Assembly: GCA_001695595.3 (NCBI GenBank)
Contig: MBPM02000036.1
Coordinates: forward strand, 558,001-622,000
DNA length: 64,000 bases
Reading direction: 5' to 3'
Origin: Plasmopara viticola
Lineage: Eukaryota > Oomycota > Peronosporomycetes > Peronosporales > Peronosporaceae
The notes beneath the pieces were generated by a model, which worked only from the letters and a program-made list of their open reading frames with translations, was not told the DNA's origin and did not search any database. Positions 26,320 to 38,515 of this stretch are shown here, one piece after another; the first letter of the stretch is position 1, and each line of letters starts with the position of its first letter. The position numbers were made by a program, and so were the translations under genes.

Positions 26320-27480
26320 AGATGGCGGCGCTAGCTTACACATGGTCCACACTTTGAGACAGACCGAAAGTCGAGCACATGTGATTTAAACTGAGAAAGG
26401 CTAAGAGATTTAGTGGCCGAACTCATTTTGAAAAGGTCCAGGTAATGAATGACAGGTCGAGAATTAGACCGTCTGTCCGCTTAAACAAAGCAATTGCGAA
26501 TATTCTCGAGATGCTAGTCACACTACTTTGATATCTACGTGCGATGAGAAATCGCATAGAATTGGTACAGCTCCATGTACACCTCGTCGTGCGGGTTGAA
26601 TGGGTGAATGTACATTAAATTAGACGCTTTAGGAATCAACCCATTAGAATGGCGAAGTCGTTTTGCAAACAAAGAGTAAGAAGTTGGTGAAGAGAACAAC
26701 TCATATTGTTGCACGCGATGAACAAATTACTGCACACGTTCGCTACACGATTATACTACTAAGGATTACCGCGTTTTGTTTCTTTAAATAGTCTATTTGT
26801 CAATAGAGCTTTTGATCCTGTCATTATAGGTCAATTCATAGTCTAGCTCATTTAAAAGCGAGTTGGCACGCACACAAAGCTTGCTCGGTATGTATCAACA
26901 GCGAAAACTTAGACTTTGCAATCTGTTACGGCCATCTTTTCATCTTAAAAAGCGAATAAAATGTATATATCGCCGTCCTGGTCTTAACTACAAAGCTCAA
27001 GATATGCAAGTACACTTGACACTTTTCCACAACATAGTTCATGGCAAGTTTTTTTTGTTGTCATAACTAGTGTTAAGTCGTTAGACAGCCTATATTTTTC
27101 GAACTGAAACGGTGTGACTCACGCTTAATTTTCCTCACCGAGGCAAAGTGATGCACAACCATTTGCAACATCAGAATTGTTCGAAAAGACGCTGATTGGC
27201 TCTACTTCTCTTGACAAAGCCAATAGAGACGGCCGTTAAAAGTTTTTGTGCTGTCAGAGACATTTATGCGCTCTTTTTCCGCAATTCAATGTTTTAAATA
27301 CCTCGGACAGCGGGTTCACGAGGCGTGTATGGCCAGCAAAGCACGTGTGGAAAAGGTTGACTAGGTCACTCCACTTTTTGCACACTTCACCCAAGAATCG
27401 TCGACCGAATCGATTTTCGCAACCGTTTTGACGAAAAACCTCGACTTTGAGAGCCCATAAAGGCCATTAAAGGCAACCTT
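26320..27480 (-). pseudogene. Inverted, rearranged Gypsy RNase H relic
   Basis: 26,330-26,545 matches 21,080-21,320 as reverse complement. 26,560-26,760 matches 21,400-21,610 in direct orientation. 26,770-27,360 again matches the Gypsy relic of R2 as reverse complement. On the minus strand the motif equivalent to YKPGKLDVLAD reads Y-PSKLCVCQLA, followed by LDYEL. The coding sequence is far more decayed than in R2 or R3. The alternation of orientations shows at least two inversions. Confidence 0.55.
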
Positions 27481-27499
27481 TGAGGTCATAAAGACCAAT

Positions 27500-30400
27500 C
27501 AACTTTACAGCAGCACCGACATGTGTGCTCTTGCAGCAGGGAAGCTTACAGGCCTAGGCCACTCTATGAACAGCTATTGCAACAACAAATAGAAAAAAAG
27601 CAATAGTTATTTCGATCTAGCCCGAACGATGACTTTGTAGGAATTCTTAATGGTTAAAGCAACTTTGTGACTTTAATTTTAGCGTCGCAGGTGCGCCAAG
27701 AAACTCTTGTACCATCACAATTCACTTCCATAGCAAATCACTGGGCGCACCATTCACCGTAATGACTACAGCGAAATTCATCAAGTGCTACTTCAGATCG
27801 GGTACCCATTTTCCAAATCTGGGGTACTATTCGAATTGCAACTGGACAAATTGTTAAAAAGCATTATTTTTAATAGATGCTTGTGCCGTTGCATTCTTCG
27901 AATATTGCAATTACGGATCTGTTGCCCTTTCCCATTCATCTTCGGAAAGCATAAATGGTATTGAGTGCGGCAATTTTGCCTTCCACACTGTTCAATTATT
28001 TGCTTTCGTGACATAAAAGACATACGTGCCGGCACTGCATCGATATATAAATCAAGTTCTATCTCGCAGACATACAAGCAGATGAGAATTTCAGGCGAAC
28101 TGTGCAGCCTGAACATGATAGTCGACAAGCTCTCTGGTGATTATGAAGTACAAGCTAAACGTTTTCAGGTGCTGGAGAATACGGCTCCCAAAGAGCAAGA
28201 ACATATATATTATCGTATAGGCCTTTGAAAAGGTTGCCTTTTATTTTTTCAACTTGCTTGTTGTGATGGTCAATGTCCTTAATTTGCTGTTAGTCTCGTA
28301 AGCTGCTGAATAGAGCCACACAGACTTCACTTTCGAGGTATTGTACGGTGATTCGACAGTGCATCTTTTTGGAGTAGTATGCAGGATATTAATAACTCGA
28401 AGCAAACAAAGAAAGGTAGCACTTGTGATGATACGTCCTGGTAGAAAAAGCATGATATTAAAAGAGAAAATGTTTGTGTTTCTGATGACCGCAGTATTGT
28501 ATGTAAAGACGGGTCATTATATATTCAGTTGAAATGGCCAAAGTTTTATAATGTCCAAAACCAAATTCCTTCTAGTTATTACGGTTTCATTTCTATCGCC
28601 TTACAATTAATTTGAAAATATTTATATGTATGTACTATTCAGCATTAAGCTTGCTCTCAGCTTCCTTAACAGATATAGCTCCAAACTTTCAGTGAAGATG
28701 TTCTTACCGCTGTCTTACGTCGGCACGTACTGCACCATAAAATGTTCGTGCTTAAGCGATCTCACAATCGTTTAAGTATCTCTTATTTTGCAATTCAATT
28801 TGAATAGCTGCCTGCATTATCACAAATTTCGACCGGACTTGAATTGTCTTGAAAAAACTGTGCAATCTTTAAAGCTCCTTCATAACTATAACGTACATCT
28901 TTCATAAAACAATTGTAAATATTAGTACGACTAGCATAGATCAGGATAACGCTTGTTTGCGTCGCGTTTACACAGAATTATTATGGTAAAACATGCCGCA
29001 CGATCCGTGATAGCTTGATACACACCACTAACACAAATCCCAAATTTGAAGGTGCTATATGATTCGTTCAGTGCTAGTGTAGTCTTCGTACTAAATTGTC
29101 AATGTCAGGACGCGTACGAGACACCGAGTATTGGCTTTAATTTCAATCACAAATTTCTAATTTGGCATTATGGACACTTTTGCTGTAAAGGTAAAGAGTT
29201 CACGACTATGATTAGTAGAAAGAAAACTGGTAAGTTTATATCACTTGAATATTTTTGAGATCTTACGAATAGATGACGTTTGCGATGAACAAAATAGCTT
29301 CTTGGGGTTATACGATATTTGTTTTACCATACTCAACTTACATCCTTGGGACAAAGCATTTTTGTTATCATTTTTAAAGTCATTTGCTTTATTAGGTCAC
29401 CGAATCATAATTATTTGCTCAAAGTAAGAATTCACAGCGAAATGAAGGTATTTACCATATATTTACCGTAGCAATTAATTTTAACGAATATAGAAGCACC
29501 CAAGCTTATCGCACACGTTAGCAGGCTATAAGGTGTCCATAACAACTCCATCCAAAGTAGTGTTCAGTAAAGCTGTGCCAAATTAATGTTCAAAATAAAG
29601 ACCGGGGGTTAAGCAATCTCCGAATTCCTCCTTCTCGGATCAAGGAAGCGCTCGACTAAATCCGCGCTGAGTCTGTCCAGCTTTTTTATTAGATTTCTTA
29701 ACTCCGCTATCCATAATTCTTCATTGTAGTTTTTATTACGCTCGTCTGCACCACTGTAAAAAAATTCGACGTTTGATTGCCGCAGCTTTTTGTGCGATAA
29801 GACACAACTAGCTGATTAAGGGTAAGAAGATGTACATGATCCGCCTTTTAAGTCAGTGCCAATCGTGTTTGTTGTTATAATGATTTACTGTCAACCTGTC
29901 GGTGCTATGGTCGATGTGTGAAATTACTACATCGACAATTTATGAGCAAAAAAACTGTGGATTAAAAAAGACGAGCAGCAGCGTCTACACAATCAAATCT
30001 TTGCGCTCAAAATTGCTTTTAGACTAGATCCAATTGTTCAGGCCAATATTTTCTTGAGGCGGCTCCAGACCCTCGAGGCTTTTGAAATATATACTCGTCT
30101 GACAAAAGCACTACACTTGGATGCACCAGTCGCAAGTCCCATCTGGAATGCGTCCGAAAGTACTTTAGTCTCGTAAATAGTTCCACGCTCGACCGGCTGC
30201 TCAAAGTCACAGTCTTATGGGTACACCAATTCTCAGCCTTTCAGAAATTATGGCGGTAGCTATGAGCAGATGTACAACTTTTAGGTAAAAGCAATATTTC
30301 CGGTACTATCCGACCGACAAGGTCTGCTGCGCTTCCGCACGAAGCGCGTGTTAGAGCAGATGCAGATCCAAAAGGGCAAGTGAACTGAAACTTTTTCCTG

Positions 30401-31850
30401 TCTCGGGTCAACCAAGTTGACGAATCAAATATTTATCGCACGGATGTAAGAAATTGTTTTCAATGACGGTTGGGGTTGAGGCTAAATCACCCTTAGATTT
30501 TTTTAACAAAGCCTTCTTCGCCCGAGCGGCTCATTCGCGAAACACCCACTTAGACTTGCCGTTCAAGGCACAAGCGCAATTTTGACTCAGTCACAGAGTT
30601 AGGTTTTAATTGCAAAGGCTGTCGTATGTCTTCGGGGGTCAAAAGAGCTTGCTTGTTGCTGGTTTGGTCACCTTTTAATGAATCGGCCGTCTCGCAGCCA
30701 TCTTCGCTGACTGCATAGTCATCGTTATGACTGATCTGACTGGCTGTAGAGAGGTCAAAAGAGTAGTGAAACACATACCACTGCCTTATTTGATGTGATC
30801 TGAGTCTACGTAAAAAAAACATAACAAGTAATAAAGTTAGGTCGATCTTTCATATGAGGGAGCTGGCTTTCTGTTTAAACGAAGCCATAGACGTTTAAGG
30901 GCTTCCGAAGCGCGAAAACGAATCGGTATCGTAATTAGTTTGCATTAGAAAAAAGCCGCCTTATCAGCCACGGAACCATTCAATTGATTAAAAGTCCAAT
31001 ATACATCACATTCTTTTGTGCCCTTACGCACCAATGCTACCCGCAGCTGGCGATTCTATTCAACCCACATTAAAAGCGCTATCGTCATCATATCCAGTAG
31101 CCAGTTTTATCGGCAAAACTTAATTGCCCGCTAAAACAATTTCAAGGACGTCGTCACAGATTGGCGAGATACAAGTACTTCTGATTTCCTCCATAATGAT
31201 CTCGAGCGTATAAATACTCGGGTTTCCATCTAAACATGCTACACTCCTAATAAGTGTGGACACATGATTTGTCAAAGCCTTCTTTTGAGGGGGCCGAACA
31301 TCCATACTCATGCTATATGTGCCAGTCGCTTTATCGGCCTGACAATGTTTTGGCCAAGGCTTTCCAGGATCAATTCGATATCGAAGACATAAAAGGACTC
31401 CATGCTGCCATAATTCTTAAATTTCCAGCCAAATCTTTCAGCTAAAAAGAGCTCCATTAGTCAGTCGAAACGAAGTTGATTACGTACGCTGGTTTCTCTT
31501 AGTGCAGCGGCCAACCTATTATGGTCGACCAAAATTGTTAGCCGGCCCGCAAAAATTATTGATGCGCCAAAGGAATTCATTTACATATACTGCTATTTCA
31601 TGATATCGTAAATTTTGTGTACGACTAGCAGTCTATCGCTCCTTCTTCTTTTGTCATGAGCTGTCATGTGCTGAGGGCCTAAAACCCAAACGTGTGTACT
31701 TACTACACAAACAGACACGCACACACCGTAAAGACTTAATCATTTACCGGATCACGCAAATGGTGATGAGCATTTGTCTGACTCTGAAAACTAAAATTTC
31801 TTTCGGCGCCCCTTTGACGCACTTAAGCGGAACGAAAATTTATATCTTTG
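27500..31850 (-). repeat. Mosaic repeat X3, mostly inverted
   Basis: Blocks of the X series occur here mainly as reverse complement. Block p is at 31,540-31,690, block r at 30,550-30,690, block s at 29,690-29,900, the Copia tail at 28,690-28,780, and the equivalent of 14,520-14,690 at 27,840-28,060. Others, such as block u at 30,040-30,300, are in the plus orientation, so the copy was inverted and then partly flipped back. Frames at 27,793-28,128 (-), 27,965-28,228 (+) and 30,550-30,822 (-) have no recognisable domain and are not open in the other copies. Confidence 0.5.
28690..28780 (-). pseudogene. Copia RNase H C-terminal relic (X3)
   Basis: The minus strand reads MVQYVPT, one stop, then NIFTESLEL, the same Copia C-terminal signature as at 13,560-13,795 and 18,960-19,130. 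This copy is inverted. Confidence 0.6.
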
Positions 31851-32089
31851 ACCTCCTTTGGAACAGACACGGATTTCTTAGGCGAATTCTGCTTTGCTTA
31901 GCAGACCTAAAGCCATCAAGACTGAAGTCAGGACAGCGGGTAAACGTCTTCGATTTTCACTCCAACCTCCAAACGATCCGCGCTGCTTTTCTGCTCTGTA
32001 AATTATTTCGGTAAAGCCAACCTTTTTGTCCTTTCCAAAACGAAATATATTCTCATAGTGTTAAGCCTTACTTTGAGACAACAATTTGT

Positions 32090-32720
32090 TCGACTTGTTT
32101 GGAAAATGTGTGTAGTATCCGCAATCAAACAAACGTTCCAGAGCCGTTCCGACGGCTTCCACGTGTTTTGTCAAGCGAGATAACCTTGCCGATCATGAAA
32201 AATAGCAAGGTGCTCGAAATAGCTGACTATGCGCTCCACGTACAAGTGCAGCCGAGCGAAAGACTTTTCCTGCAAAGAACAACAACTCTTGTGCGGCCAA
32301 ATGTACGGACTCGAGATCGCTTCATGAGTTGACTTTGATGGTCGACCCGCAACTTTTATCGAAGTGATTGCGTATCTATCTGTTTGCCAAAAAGATTATT
32401 CTGGACATGTGACCCGCGAGCTTAATATTTGAATCGATGGGCGCGCTTTACAGTGTGGGGCGGTCAAATTCTGTCAAAAAAACGCTCCCATTTGTAGTGA
32501 GCTCCAGCCTCTGCCAACTTTGCGTGCACAGCCTTTGTGTACTATTTTTCTTAGCCATTTGGCCAGTATTGAAGTGGCTGTATTTCTTCACAGCCGCCGT
32601 ACGGCCATCCGCACTCGCTTGATTGGTGAAGAAGAGCAGGCAACCACCGATTTGTAGAAATAGCGGAAGCACTTTGGGACTTGTATGAGCCTCAAGGTCC
32701 CAAAGATCATTATTCTTTTC
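32090..32720 (+). repeat. Dispersed repeat module c, copy 3
   Basis: This resembles 16,200-16,840 in order and orientation, for example ACCGATTTGTAGAAA at 32,646 against 16,779 and GGAAGCACTTTGGGACTTGT at 32,665. Short open frames at 32,099-32,332 and 32,437-32,622 are not conserved between the copies. Confidence 0.5.
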
Positions 32721-33866
32721 AAGCCACCCAACAAAGAAATAGATGGCTCGCCAACATGATCCTGGGAAGGCAATTATTATGCCGCTTTAAACATCAAAGG
32801 TTTGCTAGATTCTGTTATTTTATTTTGCTCGCAGAAATCATTTGTAGTGGTCGACGTTTTGTATCATGTAATACTGTACTTCATGTACTATTTACCCTAT
32901 TCGTGTTTGTCAGTAAATTAAGTTTTTCCTAGACGGACGAGATTGCTACCTTACCCTGCTAAATCAATCAACCTTTTCGAAGTCATCTAACAGCTTTTTC
33001 GAAAGATAAAAGTCAGTTTGAGTTAAAAACGAGCTGATATTTTCTATAAACAAACAGTTATCTGGCTCTCTCACACCCATCCCAGAAGATTTGGTGCACT
33101 TATCGGCACCACAGCTCATTTTGGTGCAGAACCTGTAGCTACGTGCATCGTGCAAGCTTAACTACTAAAGAAAAACTATTGGTATACGAATGGGGCGCCT
33201 CATTGGTTGTCGGTCTACGAGCGACTATCCATTTGAATTTGATCCGCTGTTGTGAGTTACTAATGACTAAAGCAGCATATGTCAAATTGCAGGGGTAGAT
33301 TGCGGCCTCTATCCACAATCAACTCTCGGATAGACCGCGGATCCTTATAGTGTGTCTACGAGTGCAGAAGTGATTGTTTCTGTATGACCATCCGGTCAAG
33401 AATGATCAGCTGTTCTGTGGTCCTAGCAATCAAAGCAGCATTCGCTAAAATACAGCGGAAGATTGCGATCACTATTGGCATTAAGTGTCCGAGAGATCAT
33501 GGTATTTAAATGCTTTTTCGAAGCGGTTTGCTTTCCGATGTCACTGACTAAAACCACTTAATAAGCTGATATACTTAGAGGAATCCCGAACTCCTGCATA
33601 CTTGTATACCTGGTAAACCAAAGCCAATTTTGGAGCTTATAATAACTTACAGTAATCCGCCTGTGTCAACGTGCTACGTAGAGGAGCGGACGTGTGCAAT
33701 ACAAAATTAACCATTTGGTAGATCCTCACATACTAGCGCAATCGCTAATATACGTGAGGTTAAACAACTTTTTCATAAGAATAATGGCATTATGTGTCGA
33801 CCAAAAAATATCGCGAATAGATCTTCATTAATTATTACAACACTCGGCCGGCTGGATCTGCCAGGG
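32721..33866. repeat. Gene-free stretch with an imperfect direct duplication
   Basis: I see no gene. Two related segments at about 33,215-33,310 and 33,385-33,480 share the pattern GATC(C/A)GCTGTT(G/C)TG followed by AAAGCAGCAT. Both resemble 9,335-9,420. This is likely old repeat DNA of the effector-unit downstream segment. Confidence 0.4.
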
Positions 33867-34089
33867 TCGACCAATAATAACTACTTACGTAGGCGAACAA
33901 TGCTCTAAAGCTGACTTCGATCAATTATAAACTCTCGTCGGCTAAATGTGATGTCCTCTCGACGAGTACAATCATCATTCGTTGCTATTACTAATTTACT
34001 TCTTTTTATCTTCTAAATTTTGCTCAAATTAGCTCAGTTAAAATGAACAAAATTGATCCGTATATTTTTTGCAGAACACCATATTAAGT
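33867..34089 (-). repeat. Inverted copy of the effector upstream flank
   Basis: The reverse complement of this stretch matches 48,781-49,006 closely, for example CCTACGTAAGTAGTTATTAT, GAGAGGACATCACATTTAGC and AACTGAGCTAATTT. The 48.8-49.0 kb copy lies upstream of the intact effector and has a diverged relative at 55,725-55,850 upstream of the effector pseudogene. Homology stops at CCATATTAAGTT, directly against the LINE fragment. Confidence 0.75.
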
Positions 34090-37000
34090 TTTCGACTCCG
34101 GATAGCACAAGACCTCGAAGTGGTACGTACCCTTGCACAAGACCGAAAGAAATGGAAGACCCTCACGACCTCGATGCTGGATGCACTGCCCGCCGAACGA
34201 GACTCGACGTATGCGGACACCACTCTATGCCGTGGACTAGCCAGACTGAGCCTAGCCGAAGTCCTCCTAGGAGATGGTAACCACTACCATTGGGAGTTCA
34301 ACATGAGAATGGCCCTCGCAAGAAAAGGGCTTTTGGGACACATTATGGGCGCGAAGGGCGAGAGCGAAATAACGGAGACGTGTCTCATGAATGACGCCAA
34401 GGCATTGGGAATAATTTCCCAGGGCGTCGAGATACAACACCAGGCCAAGATACGGTCTGCTACTCGTGCCTTGGAGGCATGGGAAACGCTTCGCGATTTC
34501 TACCATCGTTCCACTCTACACAACCGTGTCACTATGACACGGCGCCTTCATGAGTTTAAGATGGACAGTGGCACTCGCATGGTGGAACACCTGGACGCGT
34601 TCGATGAGCTGGTCGTGGGACTCCAGATGACGGGAGAGCCGGTGGATGAATCAAGACAGCTAGTGGTGCTTCTGAGCAGCTTGCCGGCGGAATATGAAAA
34701 AATATCTTCTATCGTGGGGAACGCCAAGGACGTCACTCTGATCGAAGTCAAGGAGAAGCTGTTAAAGGAGTCAGACAGACTACAGAAGAAGGAAGCAAGT
34801 GAGAAAGCGTTTCGAGCCACAGACAATGATGGACGGATCAAGGGCAGACGAGGAAGTGGCCGCAAGATTTACGCACCACGCAAGGGCGGCAGTTTTCGGG
34901 GAAAATGCTTCGATTGTGGCCAGACTGGTCATATGAAACGGGACTGCCCAGCTGCTGAGAACCGTTCCAGAAACCGTTATAGCGGTAATGATGCAGTGTT
35001 TGCTGTGGGGGATGAGCAATCAGTAAGTTGGCTGATCGACAGTGGTGCGACGTCACACATGACCCCTCACCGAAGTGACTTGATCGACTTCAAGCAGCTT
35101 AAAGACGACATCAAGGTAACAATTGCAGATGGCAGAAAGTTACGCGTCGAAGGAGCTGAAACGGTGAAGCTTATCGGCTTAGATGGAAGACGCATATCGA
35201 TGATGAAAGTGCTGCTTATCCCTGGACTTGACAGACGTCTATTGTCGGTGGGAAAGCTTGCCGAACGTGGACTAAGTGTGGAGTTTCAGCGTGCTTCTTG
35301 CATCATTTGGGACAAGAACGAAGCTTTGGCAACTGGGACAAGAAATGGGAAAGCTTACACACTGGATTGTTAGCAAGAAGAGGCACGATTGGTGCAATAC
35401 TTGGGAGTTGATAGTCAGTGGGAGTTATGGCACGCTCGTATGGGACATCCAAGTGAGGACGTTTTAGAGAAGACTATGCGATCCACAAAAGGTATTCCTG
35501 CGCTAAAACAAGGTATCAAGACCCTGTGTGGTGGATGCATGAAGGGCAAGCAGACGATCGAAGCCTTTCCAGGACGCTCCATGACAAAGACATCACGTGT
35601 ATTGGAATTAGTTCACACAGACGTGATGGGACCCATGAAGACACTTTCAAAAGGAGGTGCTAAATACATTTTGACGTTTGTGGATGATTATTCACGATAT
35701 GTGGTGGCTTACTTTCTGGCAGAGAAGAGTGAAGTTGCCGACAAGATCAAGATGTTCAAAGCACTGCATGAGAATCAGTGGGGAACCCGTACCAAGTGCC
35801 TGCGTTCGGACAACGGAACGGAGTTTATCAACAAGGCAGTTACGGATTTATGTCAGCGGAACAGTATCATACATCAGCGTACAGTTCCATACAGTCCCCA
35901 ACAAAATGAAATTGCAAAACGAATAAAGCGTACGATAATGGAAAAGGCACGGAGCATGCTACACTACAAGTGTGTTCCGACATGTTGGTGGGCAAAGGCA
36001 GTAAGCACTGCGGTGTTCCTGATCAACCGCTCTCCTAATACAATGCACCCAAATAACACCCCATATGAATTGGGATTTAAGATGAAGCCTCGGATGGATC
36101 ATCTTAGGGTGTTTGGATCTCGTGGATATGCTCACGTTGATCAAGTGAAGAGGACGAAGCTCGAAGCCAAAAGCTTCAAGTGCATGTTCCTTGGTTATGC
36201 CGAAGACACCAAGGGTTACCGAGTCTACGATTTTGAGAAAGACAAGATATCAGTATCACAATCGGTGAAGCTGGACGAGCGTGAAGTGGGCGGCATTTAC
36301 GAGACACACCCGCCCAAACAAATAAAAGTGATACACGTTACCAAAGACAACGATGAAAGTGCTGTGTCCGGGCCGACTGAACACCAACAAGATCAAGATG
36401 ATCTTATGGAGTGTGAAGGAGAAATTGAAATTCCAGATGCTCCAATGAATGAGGAGGAGTCCGACACAAATGCGTCAAGGGTCGAGATGCTTCGATTACC
36501 GACCTCAATACACTCTGAACTGACAGAGTACAGAACACCTACACTGGATGCACAGGAAGATCGATTGGTATTTCGACCGCAAGTGGAACGTTCAAGGCGT
36601 ACATATGAAACAATGTTGTTGCTGGAAAACGGACCAGATGCCGATGAAAGTCTGGGAGGAAGCGAAGGGCCACCATCTCCAAAGCGTGCAAGAATTGATG
36701 AAGACGGCCTGATAGCTGAAGCTATTCTCGCTTACGCTGTGAGTGTTGGTGAAGAATCAGACTTGCCTACCACGTATGCGCAGGCAATGTCTAGTGACGA
36801 GGCAGAACAGTGGCGACAAGCGATGGACGCCAAATTACAGTCGCATCACAAAAACAAAACATGGACACTCGTTCCACGAGAATCATTTGGACGTACGATT
36901 GGATGCCGCTGGTTTTTTGCTAAGAAGCGTGACCAGAATGGATGTGTTGTGCGCTACAAAGAACGATTGGTGGCTAAAGGTTTCAAGCAGAAATACGGCG

Positions 37001-38346
37001 TGGATTTCTTCGAGACTTACTCTCCAGTGGCCAACATGAACTCAATTCGAGTTGTAATCGCAGTGTGTGCGGTATTATGCTACAAAATGGAACAGCTGGA
37101 CGACGACACCGCCTTTCTCAACAGTGTACTATCGGATCGTGTTCACATGGAAGTTCCAATTGGTGTTAAGGGAGCTCAAGGATTTGCGTGTCAGCTGAAC
37201 AAAGCTATATATGGTCTCAAGCAAGCTGCAAGCGCTTGGAACAAGACGATCGACCACGTCTTCAAGAAGAACGATTTTAAAAGTTGTGGAGCGGATCAAT
37301 GCGTCTACGTGAAGAAAGTGGAAGAAGGTTTTGTGTACGTATGTCTTTATGTCGATGATATGATCATTGCAGCCAAGACGAGCGACGAGATTCTAGAGGT
37401 CAAGGGGATGCTTTAAAGTGTTTTCAAGATGAAGGATCTCGGTATGGCGAAGTTCATCTTGGGCACGGAGATCGACCACGACATGACAGCTTCCACACTA
37501 ATGATCAAGCAAACACGCTACATTAGCGACGTGGCTGAGCGTTTTGGACAGAAAAACGCCAAGAACGTCGACAATCCGTGTACGTCCGGTCTCAAGCTGT
37601 CAGCATCACAGTCACCAAGTACAGAAGCTGAGCGTTCAGAGATGCGGTCAAGACCATACCGCTCACTAATTGGATGTCTGCTATATGTTACAACTTGCAC
37701 TCGGCCGGACGTCGCATACATCGTGACACAACTGTCTCGATTTCTCGAAAATCCGGATTTACCACATTGGAACGCCGCAATTCGTGTATTGCGCTACTTA
37801 AATACGACACGTCATCATGGGATCGTTTACCAAAGAGAAACGGGAAAGGTGGTTGTTGAAGCTTTTTCGGATGCTGACTGAGGTAGCAACACCGATGACA
37901 GACGGTCTGTCTCAGGTGTGTTGATCAACATTGGTAAAGCTCCAGTTGTATTTAAGTCCAAGTATCAGAGAACCGTTGCACTAAGTTCCGCAGAAGCAGA
38001 GTATATGGCGCTCAGCTTGTGCACACAAGAAGTATTTTGGGCGCGCGCAATGCTCAAGGACATGGGTCAAGAACAAGTGGGAGGCACGCAAATATGGGAA
38101 GACAATCAAGGTGCGATAGCTTTGGCAAACAACGCGGGCTACCACGCACGTACAAAGCACGTGGACATCAGACATCACTTTATTCGGGAGAACGTTCAGC
38201 ATGGATTACTCAAGATTGGCTAGATTGATACAAGGAGTCAGCTTGCAGATATGCTAACCAAGGCGCTTGGAACCAAGATGCTGAAGTATCTGCGCGAAGC
38301 CTCCGGAATCAAGACCAAGTCAGCAACAAAGGACACACAGCATTAG
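34069..38346 (+). pseudogene. Ty1/Copia polyprotein, four in-frame stops
   Basis: A single reading frame encodes gag, protease, integrase, RT and RNase H of a Copia retrotransposon. Visible motifs are a gag (UBN2-like) region, the zinc knuckle CFDCGQTGHMKRDC near 34,907, the protease DSGATSHM near 35,038, integrase HARMGHP...C..C near 35,430, HTDVMGP and RSDNGTEF, RT AFLNS and YVDDMI near 37,350, and SSAEAEYMAL and ADMLTKAL in RNase H. Stops at 35,371 (TAG), 37,414 (TAA), 37,879 (TGA) and 38,221 (TAG) break it, but there is no frameshift, so it died recently. In the integrase the usual QQNGVAER reads QQNEIAKR, which replaces the expected catalytic Glu by Lys. The first ~60 codons are LINE sequence, and the 5' LTR and primer-binding site are absent. 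Confidence 0.93.
34091..34257 (+). mobile_element. LINE 3'-end fragment fused to Copia
   Basis: From TTTCGACTCCGG to GAGCCTAGC this segment is almost identical to 53,312-53,479, the 3' end of the LINE inserted at 52.4-53.5 kb. It then runs straight into Copia gag sequence. It lacks the LINE's last bases and its AATAC tail. It provides the first ~60 codons of the open frame that continues into gag. Confidence 0.85.
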
Positions 38347-38350
38347 CGGT

Positions 38351-38359
38351 GAGTGGGAG
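38351..38359 (+). promoter_or_regulatory. Copia polypurine tract
   Basis: GAGTGGGAG lies directly before the 3' LTR start, the usual position of the plus-strand primer. Confidence 0.65.
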
Positions 38360-38515
38360 TGTTAAAATTACACCGCTGAATACATGTTGAACAAGTGGAT
38401 GGCTTCACAGTAATTACAAGTACGTCACAATAAGTAATTAAATATGGTAGCCGTTCATTGGTCAGGATAAATATTTTCACTTCGGTTTTTACTTTCTTCT
38501 CAACAAGATTAAGAA
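38360..38515 (+). repeat. Copia 3' LTR (156 bases)
   Basis: This starts TGTTAAAATT right after the polypurine tract and ends CTTCTCAACA, giving the TGTT...AACA ends expected of a Copia LTR. R3 sequence begins immediately afterwards. No matching 5' LTR occurs in the window. Confidence 0.75.

Noticed and set aside
27793..28128. 111-codon minus-strand frame
   Set aside because: It overlaps an opposing 87-codon frame, has no ATG-context or domain evidence, and the equivalent parts of X1 and R2 are closed.
38360..38515. A matching 5' LTR for the Copia element
   Set aside because: I searched by eye for TGTTAAAATTACACCG and nearby words upstream of gag and found none. The 5' side is LINE and effector-flank sequence.
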